A DNA stretch of 23,740 bases from an uncultured Clostridia bacterium (GTDB taxonomy: Bacteria > Bacillota > Clostridia > Christensenellales > Pumilibacteraceae), in the NCBI GenBank assembly GCA_934277845.1, contig CAKQVV010000015.1:1-23740 (forward strand), given 5' to 3'. A model generated the notes under the pieces. That model did not search any database and had not been told where the DNA came from. It worked only from the letters and a program-made list of their open reading frames with translations. Position numbers and translations under genes: made by a program. How positions within the stretch are numbered: position 1 is the first letter of the stretch; each line of letters starts with the position of its first letter. This document shows positions 1 through 6,588 of this stretch, one piece after another.

Positions 1-15
1 CGGTGACTTTTTTTG

Positions 16-46
16 CTTCTTTTTTTCTTCATCTGAAAAAAAGAAG
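16..46. repeat. A/T-rich perfect inverted repeat
   Basis: Two 12-base arms (16-27, 35-46) are perfect reverse complements, each a run of seven T or A flanked by CTTC or GAAG, around a 7-base spacer. It could form a weak hairpin. It lies outside any gene and no T-run follows in a position typical of a terminator, so its role is unknown. Confidence 0.5.
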
Positions 47-90
47 TATTACAAAAACTTGCTATTTCCGTAATACTCTCAATATTAAAA

Positions 91-186
91 TTTATTTACT
101 TGTTCCATGTAGGGGATTCCACGCGTGGCGTTCCGCCCCGCTCTGAATGACGAGGAACACGGAAACTGCGCGTTAAAATAAATAAA
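91..186 (+). repeat. REP-like intergenic hairpin element, copy A
   Basis: The core 111-174 matches 21118-21182 at about 60 of 65 positions. It contains the constant flank GGGATTCCACG, an 8-base stem (123-130 with 134-141, one mismatch) around a TTC loop, and the constant flank CTCTGAATGACG. The outer 8-base sequence TTTATTTA (91-98) is repeated in inverse at 179-186. Similarity to the second copy fades leftward through the segment ATTTACTT. Short palindromic repeats of this general look occur between genes in many bacterial genomes. No open frame is present. Confidence 0.75.
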
Positions 187-190
187 CCTT

Positions 191-225
191 ACCCAAAATT
201 CGGGTTATAGGGCGAATTACCGCCC
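191..225 (-). terminator. Possible weak terminator after the MBL hydrolase
   Basis: On the minus strand, just after the stop codon, a GGGCG/CGCCC stem (210-214 with 221-225) is followed by an ACCC/GGGT stem (191-194 with 202-205) and then a T-rich stretch (minus-strand sequence of about 174-188). The stems are only 5 and 4 base pairs and the T tract is interrupted, so this is a tentative call for the end of the two-gene unit. Confidence 0.3.
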
Positions 226-226
226 C

Positions 227-1048
227 TTAAAACTCTATCTCTAACCCGTCGTAAGCGGTAATAAACCCGTATTTTGCGGCTTTAATCGCCGTGTCGTCGT
301 GAATAAGTCCGCCGTTATGCGAAAAATGACTGATCGCGAGAACCGTTTTGTCATCGACGATACCGCGCTTTTTCATTTCGTCCAGAAGAGGCAGGATCGT
401 GAGTACGCTCATGTGCCCGTAAACCCAGTCCACGCCGTTGCCTATGCAGCCGGTGCAGTCGAACGATACGAAGTCGTACCGCCCTTCTTTTTTGAGCGCG
501 TCCATAGTTTGCGGTAAAAATACGCCGGTGTCGTGCGCGTAAAGCATGCGCTTGCCGCCTTTTGCAATCGAATAAATAACCGGCGTGGAAGCGGGATCGT
601 GATCGGCGGGAAGCGGCAGAATTTCGTATTCGCCCACCGTGAACTTTTTCAGCGGCTCGACGAGCGTAAGCGAAGTCTTTTCCGTATCGCGGTCGATCGT
701 GTACGGTTTCAACTTGTCGTAGCCGTCTTTGCAGGCGTAAAAACCGATTTTGCGATGCAGGCGGCTGTAACAACCCGTCGCGATCTCCGCGTCCTCGGGA
801 TAAAGATGATCGCAGTGCGAGTGCGTGACGATTACGCCCTCTATCTTTTCCCAGTCGATGCCGTAATTGAGAGTATGCGTCACGGTGTCGGCGTTGAAAT
901 CGATCATAAGTTTGTCGTCGACGATCGCCTGCGAGCGCGTGCGGATATTTTTACCGCCCGCCGCGCGCGCTTTTTTGCATACTTCGCAGTTGCAGAACAT
1001 TGCCGGCACTCCCTCGTAAGCCGCCGTTCCCAGATACTTGATTTTCAT
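227..1048 (-). CDS. MBL-fold metallohydrolase, PhnP-like
   Basis: A 273-residue cytoplasmic protein with no signal peptide. Metal-binding motifs of the metallo-beta-lactamase fold are visible: HSHCDH (H76, H78, D80, H81), H150 in ADHD, D173 in AHDTG, and H241/H244 near the end. Near the N-terminus the CNCEVC cluster (C19, C21, C24) matches the extra zinc site known in PhnP, the cyclic phosphodiesterase of phosphonate breakdown. Family membership is clear; the PhnP-type reaction is inferred, and no other phosphonate genes are present. The ATG at 1048 is chosen because AAAGGAG sits six bases upstream and the family begins MKIKYLGT. A longer frame starting at 1093 overlaps the previous stop but lacks a good site. 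The gene follows the phosphodiesterase gene by 44 bases and is probably co-transcribed with it. Confidence 0.85.
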   Translation of the reverse strand: MKIKYLGTAAYEGVPAMFCNCEVCKKARAAGGKNIRTRSQAIVDDKLMIDFNADTVTHTLNYGIDWEKIEGVIVTHSHCDHLYPEDAEIATGCYSRLHRKIGFYACKDGYDKLKPYTIDRDTEKTSLTLVEPLKKFTVGEYEILPLPADHDPASTPVIYSIAKGGKRMLYAHDTGVFLPQTMDALKKEGRYDFVSFDCTGCIGNGVDWVYGHMSVLTILPLLDEMKKRGIVDDKTVLAISHFSHNGGLIHDDTAIKAAKYGFITAYDGLEIEF

Positions 1049-1054
1049 GGTTTT

Positions 1055-1061
1055 CTCCTTT
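1055..1061 (-). promoter_or_regulatory. Ribosome binding site that decides the MBL gene start
   Basis: AAAGGAG on the minus strand, six bases before the ATG at 1048. It favours the internal start over the in-frame ATG at 1093. Confidence 0.8.
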
Positions 1062-1092
1062 GCAGTCCGTATCGCGTTTATGTTTTTCCGCA

Positions 1093-2781
1093 TTATGCGG
1101 ATGTTTTTTTAACCGAACCGCCGAAAACAATCCGCGCGTCCCGTCTGTTTACCTGCATGTCGCTCGCCGCTGCGATCACATCGTAAATTCCGTCATTTTC
1201 GACTGCCTTGATTACCGTGGCGGTAACGTTCTTTTTCTCGCCGCCGTAAGTCGTGGCTACAGCCGCAATCTCGTCGCCCTCTTCGATCCCGGACAGGATA
1301 CCGTCCGTTATTTCCAGCGATTTATACCAGTCGGTAAACGCGGTCGCGTCGTTGTTGGTAAGTCCTATATAGCCCTCGATCCTGCCGTACTTTACGCCGA
1401 GCGCGTCGTCGTAGGTCCAGTACCAGCCGGCAAGACCGCGGTCGAGGAGCGTGCGGTTGAAAATCCCCGTCGCGCTGCCGAGATCGGCGTCGAGCGCCGC
1501 GCCGAGCGCGGTTGCCGCCGTTATGGTCGCCGCGAATTTATCTTCGCGCACCGACGAAACGAGCAGCGCGGCAGGTACGCGCGGCATGGCTTTTCGCACC
1601 TTTTCGATATTGTCCGCGGAAAACGCGATTACGACGAGGTTTTCGTAAAAATTCTTCGCTTCGACGACCGCTTTGATCTTTTCGGCGAGTTCGGGTCTGG
1701 ACGATTTGAGTTCGAGAACCATAATCGCGCCCGACCCCGCGAACGCGTCTATCGCCTCGGAAAGCGTAGGCACGTTCTCTTTGCCGAAAAGGTCGAGTTT
1801 GTGCGTGCGGAGTTCGGCGAGCGTCATGCTCTCGATATTGCCTTCGCCGTCGGTCGTGCGGGCAATGTCCGCGTCGTGCATGAGTACGACTTCGCCGTCG
1901 GCGGTAAGATAACAGTCGAGTTCGACGTGAGTGGCTCCCGCCGCGATCGCCGCGCGGATACCGCTCACGGAGTTTTCGTTGTGAGTTTTCGGAAGTCCGC
2001 GGTGCGCCACGTTATGAGCCGTCCGCAGAACGTCGTACTTACCGAACGTTTTGAGCGCGTTATATGCCGCGGCGTAGTCGTCGGTCACCACGCCGTAAGC
2101 GCCGTTTGCCGCCGTTCTCATGACGGAAAGTTCGTCCGCTCCCGACTTTATCCACACGGTCATAAATCTCGCCTGAATATACCGGACGGATTCGACGCTC
2201 GTGCTTTCCGGTAAAATCGCGGTAAGCGCATTGTTTTCGGCGAGCGTTTTCACTATGTTCCCGGGCGTTTCTGTCGCCGCAAAATCTATTATTCCGCGAA
2301 TTTCGGGAATTTCGCTCTTAACGCGTTTTACAAGCGAAGGCTTACCCGACACAACAGCCGAATCGACTATGCGGTACTTGTTCACGTAGAATTTAATAAG
2401 TGCGTCCGCCTCTTCATCGGTTTCCACGCGAAAAATCGGTATGATTTTGCCGCCGATTTTGTCGTAAACTTCGCCGGCTTCACCCAAAGCCTCGCCGGTT
2501 GCGGCTCTGACGTTTCCGTCCGCGCCTACCCTCACGATAATGCTTGCCGGGCGCACGCTGCCGACATCGAGCGCGTCAAACGCCGGGCGCGAAGCGATTT
2601 CCGTCACTACCGACGGCGAGCCGGGGCAGTTCGACGGCTGAATAAACGTACTCGCGAGTTCTGCCTTTACTTCCGCTTGCGGCGCGGGATCGGGCAACGG
2701 TTTCTGCCCGTTTCTGTCGCAACCGAACAGCGTAAGCGCGAAAATCGCGGCGCAAAATATCGAAACGATAATTTTCCTCAT
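1093..2781 (-). CDS. Glycerophosphodiester phosphodiesterase lipoprotein with degenerate N-terminal GDPD half
   Basis: 562 residues with a lipoprotein signal peptide (lipobox LFGC, C21), so anchored outside the membrane. Residues about 255-490 form a typical GDPD barrel with HRG (H260, R261), E270-N271, metal ligands E287 and D289 in VELD, second catalytic H302 in MHD, and E357 in LELK. GDPDs split glycerophosphodiesters into glycerol-3-phosphate and an alcohol. Residues about 55-250 look like a second, decayed GDPD barrel: they lack the HRG and ExD motifs but end in GVVTDDYA, where a GDPD barrel normally ends in a GIITDYP-like motif. A small beta domain (about 500-555) closes the protein. 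The neighbour at 2841-4715 has the same design and is a clear paralogue. A GGAG site precedes the ATG and a sigma-A-like promoter lies just upstream. The true substrate is unknown. Confidence 0.88.
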   Translation of the reverse strand: MRKIIVSIFCAAIFALTLFGCDRNGQKPLPDPAPQAEVKAELASTFIQPSNCPGSPSVVTEIASRPAFDALDVGSVRPASIIVRVGADGNVRAATGEALGEAGEVYDKIGGKIIPIFRVETDEEADALIKFYVNKYRIVDSAVVSGKPSLVKRVKSEIPEIRGIIDFAATETPGNIVKTLAENNALTAILPESTSVESVRYIQARFMTVWIKSGADELSVMRTAANGAYGVVTDDYAAAYNALKTFGKYDVLRTAHNVAHRGLPKTHNENSVSGIRAAIAAGATHVELDCYLTADGEVVLMHDADIARTTDGEGNIESMTLAELRTHKLDLFGKENVPTLSEAIDAFAGSGAIMVLELKSSRPELAEKIKAVVEAKNFYENLVVIAFSADNIEKVRKAMPRVPAALLVSSVREDKFAATITAATALGAALDADLGSATGIFNRTLLDRGLAGWYWTYDDALGVKYGRIEGYIGLTNNDATAFTDWYKSLEITDGILSGIEEGDEIAAVATTYGGEKKNVTATVIKAVENDGIYDVIAAASDMQVNRRDARIVFGGSVKKTSA

Positions 2782-2805
2782 GTTTTCTCCGATCTGTTTC
2801 CTTAG

Positions 2806-2834
2806 ATAATACTGTTTTTACTGTCTGCGGTCAA
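2806..2834 (-). promoter_or_regulatory. Sigma-A-type promoter for the GDPD lipoprotein gene
   Basis: On the minus strand TTGACC (2829-2834), a 17-base spacer and TATTAT (2806-2811) form a near-consensus promoter. It sits in the 59-base gap after the upstream GDPD stop, with the -35 box six bases past that stop. The 5' leader to the ATG at 2781 would be only about 20 bases. It implies that this gene and the MBL hydrolase can be expressed apart from the long operon. Confidence 0.75.
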
Positions 2835-2840
2835 GCGTTT

Positions 2841-4715
2841 TTAATATTTCTTTATTTTAAGCAGCATAAGTCCGCCAACGAACGCGAACGCCGCAAGCGC
2901 GGCTGCCGATTCGGCGCGAGCGCCGCCGCAACCGTTTTTCTTAGGTTCGACGGTATTGCCGCTATCGGGCTGATCCGGCGTTTCGCTCGCATCGGGTTCC
3001 CGCGATTCTTCTCCGCCCTCTTCAGCCGCCGCGCCGCCCGGCTTGTCTACTCTGAAAGCGCGAGTAAAAAGATTTTTGCCGTCCGTATTCGCATAAGCGA
3101 TAACATCGTAATGCCCGCCGCAATCCTCGCATTTGAAAATAGTGCCGGTCGCGGTCGAAACTTTTCCGCCGAACGAAGTAATTTCCACTTCTATATCATC
3201 GCCGACTTCCGGGTTTGTCGCCGTCTGTCCCGCTTTGCCGTTTATAAATCGCGTCATGTCCGCCATCGACGCCGCGTAATTGTTGGTAAGCCCGGTATAA
3301 CCGCTCGACTGCGCGGCTTTTACCGCCGACGGCGAGTCGTAAGTCCAGAACCATCCGGCGTAACCGCGATCGCGGAGCATACGATTGAAAAGCGCGTTCG
3401 CGCCGCCCGCGTTGCCGTCGACGGTCGTGTTGTATTCCGTCATTTTCCCGAGAATGTCGGAAAAATTGTCGTGCGACGCCTTATTCATAAGCAGCGAAGT
3501 TGGGATTTCGGGCAAAACTTCCTTCATTCTCGCGATCGCTTCCTCTGTGAACGAGATCACGGTCACACGATCATAGATGTCGTATTTGTCGAGTTTGGTT
3601 TTCAGCACGTCGATGAAATCAACGTACTTATTCGACTTTATCTCGAGTACGAGAATTATTTTATTGTTTTTCATCGCCGCGAAAATATCGTCGATCGACG
3701 GTATTTTCTCGTCGTAATACTGTTTCAGTCTAAATCCGTCCACCGTAACCGAACTCATATTCTCGATATAGCCCGTACCCGTCGTCGTGCGTTCGAGCGA
3801 GCCGTCGTGAATCATATAGATTTTTTTGTCGGTGGTAAGATAACCGTCCAGTTCGACGTGCGTGGCTCCCGACTTTGCCGCGGCGAGCAAACCGCTGACC
3901 GAATTTTCGTTTTTAGTGGTCGGGAGTCCGCGGTGCGCCACGTTGAAAGACGTGCGGGCAAGACTTTCTTTCGGGTACCCTGCGATCGCCTTGTACGCCG
4001 AGGAATAGTCGGTCGTTATCACGCCGAAAGCGCCGCTGCCTATCGCGTCGCTCACCGCAAAGTCGTCGAGCGACGCGAGTTTTACCCACACTGTCTTGAA
4101 TCGCGCCTGAATATACGCCACCGTTTCGGCAGACGCGTTGCCGGCGGAAATAACCACGGTGCCGGCGTAAGCCGCGTTCGCGATCCCGGGTAATCGTTTA
4201 AGGTCGAACTTTTCGTCCGCTTCGTAAACGCCGCGTATTCCCGGCAAAGCCTCGCGTACTTTTTTTACAAGCGCAGGATCGGACGACGTCACCGCCGAAT
4301 CGGTTACGCTCGTCTTGTTCCGATAAAAATCTATCATTGCGTCGGCGGCGGTTTCCGTACTTACCCTTAAAACGGGAATAATCTTTCCCTTGAGTACGGT
4401 TTTATAAAGCGTTTCGAAATCGCACAGGACGCTTCCGTCCGCACCGTGCACTTTGCCGTCCGCGCCGAAATTCAATATCGCGCAGGTCGGACGTTCACCG
4501 CCCACGTTCACAGTGTCCAGCACCGATTTGTCGGTAACTTCCAGTATCACCGCGGGTGCTCCGGCAAGTCTTTGCGTGCCGCTCGGCTTGTAAGTGTCGC
4601 AAAGCGCGCTGTCGACGGTCGCCGCATACGCTCGGCTTTGTGCCGGAAACGCAACCGCGAACACGGCAACGAGCAATACCGCCGCTATGCACGACAAAAT
4701 CCTTTTGCTTTTCAT
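2841..4715 (-). CDS. Secreted GDPD with C-terminal GCGG/membrane anchor
   Basis: 624 residues. An N-terminal Sec signal (hydrophobic 6-23, likely cleavage after about A31) has no lipobox. Residues about 55-250 are a degenerate GDPD-like half ending GVITTDY. Residues about 256-490 are an intact GDPD barrel with H261-R262, E270-N271, E288 and D290, H303-D304 and E358. A small beta domain follows (505-556), as in the paralogue downstream. An acidic, proline-containing linker (560-592) leads to a tail made of GCGG (595-598), a hydrophobic helix (about 602-618) and KIKKY. That layout resembles known three-part C-terminal sorting signals such as MYXO-CTERM or GlyGly-CTERM, but there is no LPxTG. 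GGAGG lies six bases before the ATG. The gene starts 28 bases after the alpha-galactosidase stop and probably ends the long operon. Confidence 0.88.
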   Translation of the reverse strand: MKSKRILSCIAAVLLVAVFAVAFPAQSRAYAATVDSALCDTYKPSGTQRLAGAPAVILEVTDKSVLDTVNVGGERPTCAILNFGADGKVHGADGSVLCDFETLYKTVLKGKIIPVLRVSTETAADAMIDFYRNKTSVTDSAVTSSDPALVKKVREALPGIRGVYEADEKFDLKRLPGIANAAYAGTVVISAGNASAETVAYIQARFKTVWVKLASLDDFAVSDAIGSGAFGVITTDYSSAYKAIAGYPKESLARTSFNVAHRGLPTTKNENSVSGLLAAAKSGATHVELDGYLTTDKKIYMIHDGSLERTTTGTGYIENMSSVTVDGFRLKQYYDEKIPSIDDIFAAMKNNKIILVLEIKSNKYVDFIDVLKTKLDKYDIYDRVTVISFTEEAIARMKEVLPEIPTSLLMNKASHDNFSDILGKMTEYNTTVDGNAGGANALFNRMLRDRGYAGWFWTYDSPSAVKAAQSSGYTGLTNNYAASMADMTRFINGKAGQTATNPEVGDDIEVEITSFGGKVSTATGTIFKCEDCGGHYDVIAYANTDGKNLFTRAFRVDKPGGAAAEEGGEESREPDASETPDQPDSGNTVEPKKNGCGGARAESAAALAAFAFVGGLMLLKIKKY

Positions 4716-4743
4716 AACTTTCCTCCGTACAAACTATGGTTTC

Positions 4744-6588
4744 TCACAAACGTTTCGATTTTTTTATTTTCGTCATTACCGATTTATCGTCGCCGATAAA
4801 GAAAATTTCGGACGCGTGCGGCGGTAAAACGGCGCGGATAACGTCCGTTTCGCCGTCGTATCGATCGTACCAAACGGCGTAAACGTGCGATTTTTCGGGC
4901 AAAGTCAACGATTTTTCCGCGGCTTTTTCGCCGAAATTAAAGACAAATACCGTTTTTACGCCGTCCGTTTCGCCGCCGTCCACGACCGACACAAGGTCGG
5001 CGGTGTCAAAGTCGAGCGGCTTCGGGTTCGCGGCTTTCAGTTTTATAATCGCTTTATACAGCGCGATTTGTTTTTCGTCGAGCAAACTTACCTTGTCGGA
5101 AAACATTATCGCGCCGCCGCTTGCCGCCACGGTCGCGGCGTGAGTTTTTATCTCGTCGCCGGTCCTTATGTAAAGACGGAAACATTGTTCGTCCTCGTTC
5201 TTCGCGGTGCGGGCGAGGAAACAATCGAAATCGACGTTGAACGCGCGCCCGCCGTAATAGTATCGTCTGAAATTTTGCAGCGAAATTTTGCGGACGGACT
5301 CCCAGTTCTCGAAAATATCCGAACTCGTGCGCGCTCCGTCAACCAGCCCCGCGCTCGCTCCGATCGGCGCGGTGCAGGAAATAAGATAAGTATCGGGCGT
5401 GACCGCTTCGTTGATTATTTTCAGCGCGCGGCGATAGTTCCTTATCGCGTTGAACGATCGGTCATAGTGTCGACCTGCCGAAATCGCGTGCAGCACAAGG
5501 TCGATCTTGATATACCTAAACCCCCACTCTCTGGAAATCGTAGTGAAGATTTTACGAAGATGTTCGGCGGCGCCGGGGTGCGAAAAATCCATTGACGGAT
5601 AGCCGAATATGCCGTCGTCGTCGGGATTTTTGACGAACCACTCGGGGTGAAGCCTGTAAACCTCGCTCGTTTCGTTTGCGGCGAACGGCGCGATCCATAT
5701 CCCCGGCGTGTAACCTGCCGCGCGTACCTCGTCCGCAAGTTTTTTCATGTCTCCGAACTTCTCGTTCGGCTCCCAGTCGCCGCGGTCTTTCTGCCAGCCG
5801 TCGTCGATCTGAATGAGATTTACCGGCACTTTTGCGTCTTTCAGCGCGTACATATTCTCGCGGATAATATCGACGGAAATATCGGGACCGTAATAGTACC
5901 AGCTGCACCAGCCGACGGGCGCAGGTTTTCTCTCGCGCGGATTAAATCCGGCGGTTACGCGGGCATAATTTTCCAGCGCGTCGCTAAAATCCGCTCCCGG
6001 CACAAACGCTATTTCGTCGGATTCGATCGTTTCGCCCGCCCCGATACTCTTGAAATCGAGTTGGTGCCCTGCCGCGACTTCTCCGTCCGAATTAAGTTCG
6101 ATTTCTGTAAAATACCTGTCAAAAGTCGCCGCGCCTATCGCCGCAACCTCGCCGCCTTCAAATCTTACCGCAGCCGAATCGGACGAGATTACCGACTGAT
6201 TGCCGGCAAGGCGGTTAAGTCTGGGTGCTGCTTGCATTTCGTTGAAGCGGTTGCCGTTACTCTCGGAAAAGCCGTTCGTCACGACGTCGGTTATTCTATC
6301 GGTAAGTCCCGTAAACGCGCGGAAAAGTATCGCGTGATCGATCTTCTCGTCCGCGGTAAAAGTCGCCTTTACGGTGAATCCGCCGTTTATTTCGCGGAAC
6401 GCAATCGTAAACGCGCCGCTATGCGCAAGATAGCCTTTCTCGGTTTTCTCCGCCGTCCACTGCCCGCTCGATTTCACGAGCCGGTTGTAGTGTCCGCCGT
6501 CGTATATTACGGATACGGAAACGTCCTTTATCCCGTAGCCGCGATAAAGGACGCTCAGCGTACCGTTACGTAAAGTAACGTTTAACAT
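4744..6588 (-). CDS. GH36-type alpha-galactosidase, cytoplasmic
   Basis: 614 residues and no signal peptide. An N-terminal beta domain (about 1-215) precedes a TIM barrel that begins PVGWCSWYYY (224-233) and carries IDDGW (261-265), GIWIAPF (296-302), YIKID with the likely nucleophile D363, and RTSSD with the likely acid/base D424. A C-terminal beta domain (about 525-600) ends the protein. These features fit clan GH-D (GH36/GH27), whose members remove terminal alpha-galactose; some members use other alpha-linked sugars, so substrate is inferred. The ATG at 6588 overlaps the preceding TGA as TGATG, which suggests coupled translation; a GGAG lies 12 bases upstream. A GTG 18 bases earlier is less likely. 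Being cytoplasmic, it should act on sugars brought in by the importer encoded upstream. Confidence 0.87.
   Translation of the reverse strand: MLNVTLRNGTLSVLYRGYGIKDVSVSVIYDGGHYNRLVKSSGQWTAEKTEKGYLAHSGAFTIAFREINGGFTVKATFTADEKIDHAILFRAFTGLTDRITDVVTNGFSESNGNRFNEMQAAPRLNRLAGNQSVISSDSAAVRFEGGEVAAIGAATFDRYFTEIELNSDGEVAAGHQLDFKSIGAGETIESDEIAFVPGADFSDALENYARVTAGFNPRERKPAPVGWCSWYYYGPDISVDIIRENMYALKDAKVPVNLIQIDDGWQKDRGDWEPNEKFGDMKKLADEVRAAGYTPGIWIAPFAANETSEVYRLHPEWFVKNPDDDGIFGYPSMDFSHPGAAEHLRKIFTTISREWGFRYIKIDLVLHAISAGRHYDRSFNAIRNYRRALKIINEAVTPDTYLISCTAPIGASAGLVDGARTSSDIFENWESVRKISLQNFRRYYYGGRAFNVDFDCFLARTAKNEDEQCFRLYIRTGDEIKTHAATVAASGGAIMFSDKVSLLDEKQIALYKAIIKLKAANPKPLDFDTADLVSVVDGGETDGVKTVFVFNFGEKAAEKSLTLPEKSHVYAVWYDRYDGETDVIRAVLPPHASEIFFIGDDKSVMTKIKKSKRL

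Noticed and set aside
1088..1100. Palindrome CCGCATTATGCGG at the GDPD stop, as a terminator
   Set aside because: A T-run follows it only on the plus strand, where no gene ends; on the minus strand it is followed by A residues, and the next gene starts 44 bases after the stop.
1060..2214. A 384-codon open frame on the plus strand opposite the GDPD gene
   Set aside because: Low-complexity Arg/Val/Phe-rich shadow; the opposite strand encodes a clear GDPD with all catalytic motifs.
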